Assembly (NCBI GenBank): GCA_937893815.1
Contig: CALCSH010000085.1
Coordinates: 1 to 13,865 of the forward strand
Reading direction: 5' to 3'
Length of the DNA: 13,865 bases
Source: an uncultured Anaerolineae bacterium
GTDB taxonomy: Bacteria; Chloroflexota; Anaerolineae; Anaerolineales; UBA11858
Shown here: positions 6,469 through 13,305 of the stretch, piece by piece
Layout of the letters: each line of letters starts with the position of its first letter
How positions within the stretch are numbered: position 1 is the first letter of the stretch
The notes under the pieces: generated by a model
The model's database searches: none
Seen by the model: the letters and a program-made list of their open reading frames with translations, nothing else
Told to the model about the DNA's origin: nothing
Program-made: the position numbers and the translations under genes

Positions 6469-6594
6469 AATTCTCTGGGTCTCTGGGAATCCCCGTGGTA
6501 GTTATCCGCATTTGGGGGTGTGAAGCGGGCTTCGCCCGCTTCACACCCCCAAATGCGGGGTTTCTCACGGCAGTTCCCAAAGAGCCAATTCTCT
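6469..6594 (+). mobile_element. MITE copy 2 (110 bp) with 8-bp target duplication
   Basis: The element proper is 6477-6586, flanked by exact AATTCTCT copies at 6469-6476 and 6587-6594. Left tip GGGTCTCTGGGAA and right tip (reverse complement) GGCTCTTTGGGAA agree at 16 of the first 21 positions. The inner stem is a perfect 25 bp (6506-6530 with 6534-6558) around a TTC loop. Tips show the same left/right asymmetry as copy 1, so both copies lie in the same orientation. The core ATTTGGGGGTGTG is shared, while the innermost stem differs (AAGCGGGC here, GCGGGTG in copy 1). It lies 11 nt after the GNAT-like gene and 66 nt before the ATPase gene, coding for nothing. The first target copy starts 3 nt after the GNAT stop codon, so the insertion missed the coding sequence. 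Confidence 0.88.
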
Positions 6595-6652
6595 ATCCGC
6601 TACGCAGACTCTGACTGATTTATTGGGAAGCTCCCCTACGAGCATAAATTTC

Positions 6653-8248
6653 ATGCAATCCAAAAATATTACGGATAATCTCGATGCGTTATTGGGCGTT
6701 CTCCCCCCGCACATCTCCCACGCTATTTTAAGCGCCGATGACAATAGCAATTTATTGGAAGTGGTACTGGACGTAGGGCGAAACCCAAGCGCGCGCTTTG
6801 TGAGCGGCGAAGTGGAGCTTTCCGAAAGCGAAGTTAGCCGCGCGGAGATTGATTACGTAGACGAGCGCATCAGCCATTTCGATGATGACAATCGCGCTGG
6901 GCTGGAACGCACACTGCATCGTATTTCAGCCATTCGCAACCGGCGCGGCGATATTGTTGGTCTTACCTGCCGCGTAGGTCGCGCCGTATACGGCACCACT
7001 GATCTGATCAAAGATTTAATCGACGACAACAAAAGCTTGCTGATTTTAGGCCGACCCGGCGTAGGGAAAACCACCATGCTGCGCGAAGCCGCCCGCATTC
7101 TGGCCGAGGCCAAGCGCGTGGTAATTGTGGATACATCCAATGAGATCGGCGGCGATGGCGATGTGCCGCACCCGGCTGTGGGACGCGCCCGCCGTATGCA
7201 GGTTGCTAAGCCTTCACTGCAACATGAAGTGATGATTGAAGCGGTGGAAAATCACAACCCCGAGGTGATCGTGATCGATGAGATCGGCCGCGAGTTGGAA
7301 GCCCTCGCCGCCCGTACCATAGCGGAACGCGGCGTGCAGTTGATCGGAACTGCCCACGGCAATGCACTTGAAAACCTGATGCTCAACCCGACGCTCTCCG
7401 ACTTGATCGGCGGAATCGAATCGGTGACTCTTTCCGATGAGGAGGCCCGCCGCCGTGGCACGCAAAAAACTGTTCTGGAACGCCGCTCACCACCCACCTT
7501 TGATGTTCTCATCGAAATCCAAACCCGCGACCGATTGGCCGTTCATTTGGATGTCGCCAGCGCGGTGGACGCCCTACTACGCGGCTATGCGCAGGAACCA
7601 GAAATTCGCTCACGCGACGAAAACGGCGAGATTCGCATCCGTAGGGGCAGTCCTGGCATCAAGTTGCACCAAACCGCTGGGGGCATGAAACGTCGTTACG
7701 AAACGAATCACTGGGAAGAAGAACCCCCCGAAGAGGAAGATGAGTTCCCCGCGTTAGAATCGATCACCCACGAGCCGCGTCAGGAAATTCGCCTATACTC
7801 CTATGGCGTGGCTCGTAATCGTCTGCGTCAGGCAGCTCGTCAATTAAATGTCCCAATCCAAACCGAAACTGAGCTACAAGAAGCGCAGGCAGTTGTCACC
7901 TTGCGACATCATTTCCGCAAACGCAATCAGGCGATTGTCGATGCCGAAAATTTGGGCATTCCGATTTATGTGCTGCGCTCGGATACGCGCACGCAGTTGA
8001 TGCGCTTTTTGAGCGGATTGTTTAACCTGTCGCCCGCGACTTCCTCGGTGAAACCCGACGATGAAGAAGCGCTGCTCCGCGCCCAACAAGCCATTCGGGG
8101 CGTACTCGATGGTGAGCGCTGGGTTGAGCTTGACCCGGCTTCATCGTATATTCGGCGATTGCAGCACCAGATGGCGCAACAGGCTAATTTAAATTCATAC
8201 TCGCACGGCAAGGACCCCCACCGCCGAGTGCGTATTTATCGGGAATAA
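6653..8248 (+). CDS. Ycf45/SpoIIIAA-like AAA ATPase with C-terminal R3H domain
   Basis: An ATPase of the family that includes plastid Ycf45 and resembles SpoIIIAA; the cellular role is not established, nucleic-acid binding is expected. With ATG 6653 the product is 531 aa; an upstream in-frame TTG at 6623 would add 10 residues, and neither start has a clear ribosome-binding site. The N-terminal 120 residues (LLGVLPPHISHAIL, then RAEIDYVDERI and GLTCRVGRAVYG) match the family. Walker A GRPGVGKTT is at 133-141, Walker B VIVIDEIG at about 205-212, and GTAHG at about 230-235. An acidic linker (EEEPPEEEDEFP, around 355) leads to a C-terminal section that ends in an R3H domain (YIRRLQHQMA, then SYSHGKDPHRRVRI), which binds single-stranded nucleic acid in other proteins. 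It precedes tmk by 66 nt. Confidence 0.9.
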   Translation: MQSKNITDNLDALLGVLPPHISHAILSADDNSNLLEVVLDVGRNPSARFVSGEVELSESEVSRAEIDYVDERISHFDDDNRAGLERTLHRISAIRNRRGDIVGLTCRVGRAVYGTTDLIKDLIDDNKSLLILGRPGVGKTTMLREAARILAEAKRVVIVDTSNEIGGDGDVPHPAVGRARRMQVAKPSLQHEVMIEAVENHNPEVIVIDEIGRELEALAARTIAERGVQLIGTAHGNALENLMLNPTLSDLIGGIESVTLSDEEARRRGTQKTVLERRSPPTFDVLIEIQTRDRLAVHLDVASAVDALLRGYAQEPEIRSRDENGEIRIRRGSPGIKLHQTAGGMKRRYETNHWEEEPPEEEDEFPALESITHEPRQEIRLYSYGVARNRLRQAARQLNVPIQTETELQEAQAVVTLRHHFRKRNQAIVDAENLGIPIYVLRSDTRTQLMRFLSGLFNLSPATSSVKPDDEEALLRAQQAIRGVLDGERWVELDPASSYIRRLQHQMAQQANLNSYSHGKDPHRRVRIYRE

Positions 8249-8249
8249 G

Positions 8250-8306
8250 TGTCAGGTTATCAAGTGTCATGTGCCATTCTGAAGAAAGCGCCTGACAAAT
8301 AGGCAC
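8250..8306 (+). other. interleaved inverted repeats before tmk
   Basis: TGTCAGG (8250-8256) can pair with CCTGACA (8291-8297), and GTGCC (8271-8275) with GGCAC (8302-8306), in the crossed order of an H-type pseudoknot. AAGTGTCA also occurs twice (8247-8254, 8262-8269). The pairs are short and may be chance. Confidence 0.25.
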
Positions 8307-8314
8307 GCAAAACC

Positions 8315-8920
8315 ATGTTTATAACCTTTGAAGGCCCGGAGGGCAGTGGAAAATCCACCCAAATTCCGGTGTTGGCCGATTTTTTGCGGCAGCGCGGCTA
8401 TTCTGTGCTCACAACCCGCGAGCCGGGCGGCACCGAGATTGGCGAGCAGATTCGCGGCGTGATTCATGATCTAAAGAACACCGCCATGCATCCGCGTACA
8501 GAAACCTTGCTTTATCAGGCAGCACGGGCACAAATTGTGGAACAGGTGATTCGCCCACACCTGGCCGCGGGCGGGATTGTACTCTGCGATCGTTATGCCG
8601 ATTCGACAATTGCCTACCAGGGTTATGGGCACCAGCAAAATCTAGATGAAGTTCGCCGTCTGGTGGGGTATGCCACCGAGGGGTTGAACCCTGATGTGAC
8701 CCTGTTGTTGGATCTTGAAGTCGAAACGGGACTTGGCCGCAAGACGGATGGTGAATGGAATCGGCTGGATGCTTATGCTGTGGAATTTCACCAGCGCGTG
8801 CGCGGGGGATACCATCAACTAGCGCTCGAAGAACCACAACGTTGGGTAACCATTGATGCCAGCCAAACACCGGAGGCGGTAGCAGAGATTATTTGTAAAA
8901 ATGTGATTGCTCGACTCTAA
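8315..8920 (+). CDS. tmk: thymidylate kinase
   Basis: Phosphorylates dTMP to dTDP with ATP, an essential cytosolic step of dTTP synthesis. It is 201 aa, usual for the family, starting MFITFEGPEGSGKSTQ with the P-loop at 7-14. TTREPGGTEIGEQIR (33-47) binds the nucleotide monophosphate, CDRYADSTIAYQG (91-103) carries the DRY motif, and GRKTDGEWNRLDA (about 141-153) is the LID region. All expected elements are intact. No strong ribosome-binding site is seen (TAGG about 10 nt upstream). It probably shares a transcript with the preceding ATPase gene. The usual neighbour holB (DNA polymerase delta') is absent. The stop codon overlaps an imperfect inverted repeat at 8917-8976. Confidence 0.97.
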   Translation: MFITFEGPEGSGKSTQIPVLADFLRQRGYSVLTTREPGGTEIGEQIRGVIHDLKNTAMHPRTETLLYQAARAQIVEQVIRPHLAAGGIVLCDRYADSTIAYQGYGHQQNLDEVRRLVGYATEGLNPDVTLLLDLEVETGLGRKTDGEWNRLDAYAVEFHQRVRGGYHQLALEEPQRWVTIDASQTPEAVAEIICKNVIARL

Positions 8921-8976
8921 CGCGAAGCCGCAAAGGAAAAAACCTGCGTCGTTGCCTCCTTGCGCCCTGGCGTTAG
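8917..8976 (+). repeat. degenerate inverted repeat between tmk and lipoprotein gene
   Basis: CTAACGC (8917-8923, overlapping the tmk stop) and GCGTTAG (8970-8976) are exact inverse copies, and the next bases continue imperfectly (GCAAAGG against CCTCCTTGC). It resembles the CGCAAAGG/CCTTTGCG word type of small dispersed intergenic repeats. There is no T run, so it is not a clear terminator. Confidence 0.45.
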
Positions 8977-8987
8977 TCATGTATTTC

Positions 8988-8993
8988 AGGAGG
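8988..8993 (+). promoter_or_regulatory. strong ribosome binding site of the lipoprotein gene
   Basis: AGGAGG lies 6 nt before the ATG at 9000. It decides the start over an ATG at 8907, which would add 31 residues ahead of the signal peptide and overlap tmk. Confidence 0.85.
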
Positions 8994-8999
8994 ATCACC

Positions 9000-10319
9000 A
9001 TGCCTTTCAAAAAACAGTTTTTGATCATTGCCATACTTTCGTTGTTGCTTCCCATCATCAGCGCCTGCGGGTCGCAGAAAGATATACAAACCGATATAGA
9101 ACTGGCTGTCGCCATTGCACTTACGCAAACTGCCATCGTTCTTGAGGCCCAACCCCCAACCGCACAACCTTCTCCAACGGTGGAACCTACCCCCGAAGAA
9201 GCGCTGCGGCCGATCAGTGATGAGGCCTGCAACGCGCTGACTGCCGCCGTCGGTCAAAATTTGGGCGTGACGGGTGAAATCAGCCAGGTTGCCTTTGAAG
9301 ATGAAATTGTTAGCCACCTCAGCGGCACAGGCTGCGGAATTGAATTCAGCGTGAGCGGGGTGAATTTTGAGGACCCATCGAAAACGCTTCCCATCGTTGG
9401 TGAAGCTCTGAAGGCACAGGGCTGGCAAGAAGACCCCCTATATATGGCTATCGGACTTATGGGTGAAATTCGCGGCTATCGATCAGGTAATGGTCTTTGC
9501 CGGTTGTGGATTAATGGACATGCAACCGACAGCGATCTCTGCGCTGACCATGCCACCATCAATACCTGCTGGCCGACTTTGGCCCCAGAGCAGCGCATCA
9601 TCAGTGTTGCATTGATCTGCGCCCAGGGCGATTTGCCTGAATTTATTCCGCAGGTGCTACAACCGCCCGATCCGGTACTAAAAACTGTAGAATTCGCCGC
9701 GGGAACCACTGCGGCACAACTCGTTGGCAAGCTGCTCCCTGGGGGTGTGGATCACTACGTGCTACGCGCCAATGTCGGGCAAAGCATTGTCCTGAGTGTA
9801 TACCCCCCGGGTGTGGTTGCCATCGCTGTGGTCGGTACGAATGGCGAAGTGCTCAAATCGGATTTGGACAACAGCACAGAATGGAGCGGCACAATTCCCA
9901 TCAGCCAGGAATATTTTATTAATGTAACTTCTGTGGTGAATATCGAAAGCGAGTATACGCTTGATGTCTCCATCCCACCCTTGGAGCCAATTGCCACCAC
10001 CGGTGAAGTGGCTGGAGCGATTGGCTACCCGGATGCATCTATTCCACCGCTGCATATCGTGGCCTATAACCAGGATAGCGGTTTCTGGTATTACCTGGCA
10101 ATGGGTGAAAACAATTTTTATTATTTTCTACCTGGCTTGCCCCCTGGTCAGTATCATATTGCCGCTTATGCAAAGGATGGTCTCAACGGATTCTATATAG
10201 CTGGTGGTGCGCCAGTGGTTGTAACTGTCACCGCCGATGAAACGACCGAAGGGATCGATCTGACACAATGGTTCGCTGCCGGTTCGGGGCCTTATCCTAA
10301 TGATCCGGTAGGGTGGTAA
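9000..10319 (+). CDS. secreted lipoprotein with PPC-like domain
   Basis: A 439-aa predicted lipoprotein of unknown function. It starts MPFKKQFLIIAILSLLLPIISAC: basic n-region, hydrophobic core and an ISAC lipobox with Cys23 as the lipidation site, so it should be anchored outside the membrane after signal peptidase II processing. A Pro/Thr-rich linker (about 57-75) follows. Residues 76-210 hold a globular part with several cysteines (EACNAL, GTGCGIEF, GLCRLWI, DLCADHA, NTCWPTL, LICAQG), possibly disulphide-bonded. About 225-320 (GGVDHYVLRANVGQSIVLSVYPPG, then FINVTSVVNIESEYTLDV) resembles a PPC/GEVED-type beta domain. About 330-430 looks like a carboxypeptidase-regulatory or CnaB-like beta-sandwich (GEVAGAIGYPD, then LPGLPPGQYHIAAY). 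A strong terminator follows immediately. Domain calls are by eye. Confidence 0.85.
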   Translation: MPFKKQFLIIAILSLLLPIISACGSQKDIQTDIELAVAIALTQTAIVLEAQPPTAQPSPTVEPTPEEALRPISDEACNALTAAVGQNLGVTGEISQVAFEDEIVSHLSGTGCGIEFSVSGVNFEDPSKTLPIVGEALKAQGWQEDPLYMAIGLMGEIRGYRSGNGLCRLWINGHATDSDLCADHATINTCWPTLAPEQRIISVALICAQGDLPEFIPQVLQPPDPVLKTVEFAAGTTAAQLVGKLLPGGVDHYVLRANVGQSIVLSVYPPGVVAIAVVGTNGEVLKSDLDNSTEWSGTIPISQEYFINVTSVVNIESEYTLDVSIPPLEPIATTGEVAGAIGYPDASIPPLHIVAYNQDSGFWYYLAMGENNFYYFLPGLPPGQYHIAAYAKDGLNGFYIAGGAPVVVTVTADETTEGIDLTQWFAAGSGPYPNDPVGW

Positions 10320-10359
10320 CAATAAAAAAGCGGCTTCAAAAAGCCGCTTTTTTATTGTT
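10318..10359. terminator. bidirectional intrinsic terminator between convergent genes
   Basis: A perfect 19-bp stem (10318-10336 with 10341-10359) closes a CAAA loop. The core GCGGCTT/AAGCCGC is flanked by A6 and T6 runs, so it works for both the lipoprotein gene and the convergent zinc-ribbon gene. It overlaps the last two bases of the lipoprotein stop codon. Confidence 0.92.
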
Positions 10360-10393
10360 TGGACTTTCGCCGCGGGGCGATAAATCTGGTTGT

Positions 10394-10789
10394 TTAAAAA
10401 TCATCCATACCGCCAAAACCGCCACCGCCATCGTCGGCCAGATCAGGCAAGGCCTGCTCGATTTCATCGGGGCTTTGGCCCTTCTCCAGGCGGTCAACGA
10501 CCTCATCAAATTCAGGTGGCATCTCCTCACCAAGTTCGCTGCCCATTTTCCGCATCATGCGCCCCAGGGCACGCGGATCATCTTCCAGCCCTTCCAGCGC
10601 GGCGGGGTCGGCGAAATTTTCCATCCGGCGGTCATCCGATTTTGCGATCCGAATGCGCCCGATACGCCGCTGCACGTTTTCACTCTGGCAGCGCGGACAG
10701 GCGGACTTGTAGTTTTCGTAAGCGGCGTACGCTAAGAAAATTTCATAAGGGCGTTTACAATCCAAACAACGATATTGATACGTTGGCAT
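10394..10789 (-). CDS. FmdB-type zinc-ribbon protein
   Basis: A 131-aa small cytosolic protein with the FmdB regulatory-protein zinc ribbon at its N-terminus: MPTYQYRCLDCKRPYEIF with Cys8 and Cys11, and CPRC with Cys31 and Cys34, a four-cysteine zinc site. The name comes from a putative regulator of formamidase; molecular role is unproven, and a link to nucleic-acid or protein binding is only assumed. The C-terminal 75 residues are helical and acidic (ALGRMMRKMGSELGEEMPPEFDEVVDRLE) and end in a Gly/Asp tail. In many relatives the ribbon is followed by a short Ser/Gly tail instead. AAGGAGG ends 6 nt before the ATG. It faces the lipoprotein gene across a shared terminator and diverges from gmk. 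Confidence 0.93.
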   Translation of the reverse strand: MPTYQYRCLDCKRPYEIFLAYAAYENYKSACPRCQSENVQRRIGRIRIAKSDDRRMENFADPAALEGLEDDPRALGRMMRKMGSELGEEMPPEFDEVVDRLEKGQSPDEIEQALPDLADDGGGGFGGMDDF

Positions 10790-10795
10790 ATATGA

Positions 10796-10802
10796 CCTCC
10801 TT
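10796..10802 (-). promoter_or_regulatory. ribosome binding site of the zinc-ribbon gene
   Basis: AAGGAGG on the minus strand, 6 nt before the ATG whose first base is at 10789. This is one of the strongest Shine-Dalgarno sites in the window. Confidence 0.75.
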
Positions 10803-10817
10803 GTTCTGAGTATCCGT

Positions 10818-10825
10818 ATTATAAT
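10818..10825. promoter_or_regulatory. overlapping divergent -10 elements
   Basis: The palindrome ATTATAAT gives a perfect TATAAT on the plus strand (10820-10825, toward gmk) and on the minus strand (10823-10818, toward the zinc-ribbon gene). No good -35 box is seen on either side. A plus-strand start near 10832 would leave a leader of about 14 nt for gmk, which has no Shine-Dalgarno. Confidence 0.45.
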
Positions 10826-10845
10826 GCCAGCAATTCAAGATTGCT

Positions 10846-11472
10846 ATGACAGAAAATACCGCCACCTTCAACATTTATAACCCCCAACCGCTAATGCTAG
10901 TCATCTCCGGGATTTCTGCCGCCGGGAAAGACAGCGTTGTGCGAAGCCTGGAGCGGCGCGGGCTGCCGATCCATTTTGTGGTCACAGCCACATCGCGTCC
11001 GCCGCGCCCTGGCGAAAAAGACGGCGTGGACTATTTTTTCGTTTCCCGCGCCAAATTCAAAGAAATGATCGCCAACGACGAGTTGATTGAATTTGCCAAA
11101 GTTTATCGTGACTACAAAGGTGTACCGAAAGCACAGGTGCGGCAGGCAATGGCAAGTGGTAAAGATGTCGTCATGCGTGTGGATGTACAAGGTGCAGAAA
11201 CCATGCGGGCAAAATTTCCAGAAGCTGTGCTGGTTTTTCTAAACCCGGCCAGCGAAGAAGAATTCATTCAACGCCTGATTAATCGCGACACCGAAAGCCC
11301 GGATGAGTTAAAACTACGCATCGACACAGCATATCGCGAATTGCAAACCAGTTCCCTGTTTGATTATATTGTTATCAATGCCGATGATTGCCTGGATGAA
11401 GCCGTAGATACGATTATTGCGATTATTCATGCCGAACATCATCGTGTAGATCATCGAAAGGTGAGTCTGTGA
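10846..11472 (+). CDS. gmk: guanylate kinase
   Basis: Phosphorylates GMP to GDP with ATP in the cytosol. The product is 208 aa. A 16-residue N-terminal lead precedes the P-loop SGISAAGKDS (about 21-30), a variant of the usual SGPSGAGKST. GMP-binding residues are present: TSRPPRPGE (49-57), DYFF (62-65), Glu82 in ELIEFAKV, Tyr90 in DYKG, and the RVDVQG strand (111-116). RDTESPDELKLRI (about 147-160) matches the LID arginine region. An internal ATG at residue 17 would start right at the fold, but the first ATG suits the tight promoter spacing. The gene overlaps the rhomboid gene by 4 nt. The more usual neighbours rpoZ and dfp are absent here. Confidence 0.93.
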   Translation: MTENTATFNIYNPQPLMLVISGISAAGKDSVVRSLERRGLPIHFVVTATSRPPRPGEKDGVDYFFVSRAKFKEMIANDELIEFAKVYRDYKGVPKAQVRQAMASGKDVVMRVDVQGAETMRAKFPEAVLVFLNPASEEEFIQRLINRDTESPDELKLRIDTAYRELQTSSLFDYIVINADDCLDEAVDTIIAIIHAEHHRVDHRKVSL

Positions 11473-12284
11473 ACAACCAACATCCTGAAGATTATTCGTA
11501 CTCCGACCCGGGCGATTCAGAATCAAATGTCTCGTGGGCTTCTCCCCATCAGCAGAAACCTGTGCCCCCACAAGTTTCCAAACCGCGTCCCCCGCTCCCT
11601 CTCGTCACCTACACCCTGATGGGTCTGGCGATTGCCGTCTATTTGCTGCAAATGCTCACCCAATCAGTTTTTGGCGTTGACGTCCCCGCACAATTGGGGA
11701 TGAAAATCAATCAGTTGATTGCCCAGGGCGAGGTCTGGCGGCTGATTACCCCGGTATTGCTGCACGGTTCAATCATCCATATTGCTTTCAATATGTACGC
11801 GCTTTATCTTTTTGGCCCGCGCCTGGAGAGCAGTTTCGGCCGCTGGCGCTTTTTGGCGTTGTATTTGATTGGCGGCTTCGCGGGGAATGTTTTCTCGATG
11901 ATGTTTACCGATGCGGCCTCGCTGGGATCATCAACGGCCATTTTTGGCTTATTGGGCGCCCAGGGGGTTTTTATTTATCACAACCGAAAAATATTTGGCG
12001 AGCAAGTCAGCAAAGCATCGCTAAGCCGCATCATTCAGGTGGCCGTAATCAACCTGATTATTGGCTTGTCCCCGGGCATAGATAACTGGGGGCATATTGG
12101 CGGGTTGTTAGGCGGCATAATCTTCACCTGGCTCGGCGGTCCGCTACTGGAAGTTCAGGGCATTCACCCTCATCACCATCTGGTAGACCGCCGCGAAACA
12201 GCCCAAATTATTCAGGCGGGCGTTGTCGCTGCAGGTTTTTTCCTACTATTGGCAATTGGGGCGGTGGTTCTTGTGAATCGATAA
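11469..12284 (+). CDS. rhomboid-family intramembrane serine protease
   Basis: A 271-aa polytopic membrane protein that cleaves transmembrane helices. It starts GTG at 11469, overlapping the gmk stop in GTGA, with an AAAGGTGAG ribosome-binding site inside gmk, so translation is coupled. A 45-residue hydrophilic Ser/Pro-rich N-tail is followed by about six helices: residues 46-65, the VLLHGSIIHIAFNMYALYLFG region with His104 and Asn108, 128-147, the catalytic Ser helix, 188-203, and IGGLLGGIIFTWL; a seventh helix lies at about 248-269. The nucleophile is Ser155 in GSSTAIFGLLGA and the base His209 in NWGHIGGLLGG. The motif reads GSST instead of the common GxSG. Activity is therefore likely but not certain. 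Substrates are unknown. Confidence 0.93.
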   Translation: MNNQHPEDYSYSDPGDSESNVSWASPHQQKPVPPQVSKPRPPLPLVTYTLMGLAIAVYLLQMLTQSVFGVDVPAQLGMKINQLIAQGEVWRLITPVLLHGSIIHIAFNMYALYLFGPRLESSFGRWRFLALYLIGGFAGNVFSMMFTDAASLGSSTAIFGLLGAQGVFIYHNRKIFGEQVSKASLSRIIQVAVINLIIGLSPGIDNWGHIGGLLGGIIFTWLGGPLLEVQGIHPHHHLVDRRETAQIIQAGVVAAGFFLLLAIGAVVLVNR

Positions 12285-12311
12285 TCGGATACGCATCCAA
12301 TGGGCGATGAA

Positions 12312-12366
12312 TAACCAAAAAAAGGGATGTGGCAGATAATTGCTGCCACATCTCTTTTTTTGGTTA
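12312..12366. terminator. bidirectional intrinsic terminator between rhomboid and crotonase genes
   Basis: A 24-bp stem (12312-12335 with 12343-12366) with one G-T pair encloses a 7-nt loop. The core GATGTGGCAG/CTGCCACATC is bracketed by A7 and T7, giving a T run in both directions. It includes the stop codon of the leftward crotonase gene. Confidence 0.92.
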
Positions 12367-13146
12367 CTCAAATTTCGGAGAGCGTTTCTCTAGAAAAGCC
12401 CGTACACCCTCGCGGTGCTCAGCTCCATGTTGCGCTATAGATTGGATATGGGCTTCATAATCCAGCACGGACTCTAAATTCGATAAAACGGCACGATTGA
12501 AAGCGCGCTTTGTCAGCCCAATGGCCTGTTGTGGCCCACGCGCCAACTGAATTGCAAGTGCCATGCTTTGCGCCAACAGGGTTTCGACAGGTACCACATG
12601 ATTAACCAGATTCCAACCCAGGGCTTGCTGTGCATCGAAAGGGGTATTCGTAAAAGCCAATTCGCTGGCAATTCCCAGCCCAACCACCGCAGGCAGCAAT
12701 AGCGAAACGCCCGAATCCGGTGCCAGACCTATGCCCAAAAAGCCCACGGAGAACAGCGTCCCCTCGGCGGCAATCCGCAAATCGCAGGCCAGCGCAATTC
12801 CCAGAGCCGCACCAGCCACAGCCCCTTGCAATGCGGCCACAATCGGTTTTTCCATCGTGCGCAGTTGCATAATCAGCGGATTATAGGTCTGTTGCAAGTG
12901 CTTGCGGTATGAAACTTCGCTTTGGGCATGCTGCATTTCGCCCAGGTCTTGACCGGCGCTGAAGACAGATCCCGCCCCCTTGAGCAGCACACAGCGCACA
13001 GCCGCGTCTCGCTCCGCCGCGCGCAGTGCTTTCTGCAATGCCACATTCATTTCATGGTCAAATGCATTGGCTCGTTCCGGCCGGTTGAGCGTCAGTTGCA
13101 AAACCCCATCCTCGAACACTTGAATGATCACACTCGATTCCACCAT
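12364..13146 (-). CDS. enoyl-CoA hydratase/isomerase family protein, PaaG-like
   Basis: Crotonase-fold acyl-CoA enzyme, 260 aa, full length. Visible motifs are LNRPERANAF (20-29), SVFSAGQDLGEM (60-71) for CoA and oxyanion-hole contact, LQGAVAGAALGIALACDLRIAAE (106-128) with the second oxyanion glycine, and FLGIGLAPDSGVSLLLPAVVG (136-156). The usual two catalytic glutamates of crotonase are not evident, whereas Asp144 in 'GLAPDSG' and AGQDL match 2-(1,2-epoxyphenyl)acetyl-CoA isomerase (PaaG) type enzymes. No other phenylacetate or fatty-acid gene is nearby, so the pathway is open: a generic enoyl-CoA isomerase is the safest call. GGAG lies 5 nt before the ATG. It is separated from the upstream gene by a probable terminator, so it likely has its own promoter, not clearly visible. 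Confidence 0.92.
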   Translation of the reverse strand: MVESSVIIQVFEDGVLQLTLNRPERANAFDHEMNVALQKALRAAERDAAVRCVLLKGAGSVFSAGQDLGEMQHAQSEVSYRKHLQQTYNPLIMQLRTMEKPIVAALQGAVAGAALGIALACDLRIAAEGTLFSVGFLGIGLAPDSGVSLLLPAVVGLGIASELAFTNTPFDAQQALGWNLVNHVVPVETLLAQSMALAIQLARGPQQAIGLTKRAFNRAVLSNLESVLDYEAHIQSIAQHGAEHREGVRAFLEKRSPKFE

Positions 13147-13183
13147 ATTTACTCCATACAGTTAAGTCGTAGATGGCACACAT

Positions 13184-13219
13184 AAAAAAAGCCCGAAAAA
13201 AGGGGGATATTTCCGCGGG
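13184..13219 (-). terminator. intrinsic terminator candidate for the acidic protein gene
   Basis: On the minus strand CCCGCGGAAA (13219-13210) pairs with TTTTTTCGGG (13201-13192), with one mismatch and two G-T pairs, and the stem is followed by C and seven Ts (13190-13184). Placement between two leftward genes suits termination of the upstream one. Confidence 0.55.
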
Positions 13220-13239
13220 TCGCAAAAGCACTGTTATTG

Positions 13240-13270
13240 AGAGACCCGGCTTTTTAAAGGCCGGGTCTCT
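13240..13270. repeat. 11-bp perfect inverted repeat upstream of the terminator
   Basis: AGAGACCCGGC (13240-13250) and GCCGGGTCTCT (13260-13270) pair around an A/T loop. The outer GAGACCC/GGGTCTC word resembles the left tip of the MITEs (GGGTCTCT), but no 8-bp duplication or longer arms are seen. No T run follows on either strand directly. Confidence 0.5.
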
Positions 13271-13305
13271 TGTATTCCATTCGCGCTGACATTTAAGATG
13301 TCTGC

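Noticed and set aside
9736..9750. TGGGGGTGTG word inside the lipoprotein gene resembling the MITE core
   Set aside because: It lacks the inverse arm, tips and target duplications, and it is in frame with a conserved coding region; a chance 10-mer.
10313..10735. 140-codon plus-strand frame
   Set aside because: It is antisense to the zinc-ribbon gene, starts inside a terminator and is rich in residues expected from reversed coding sequence.
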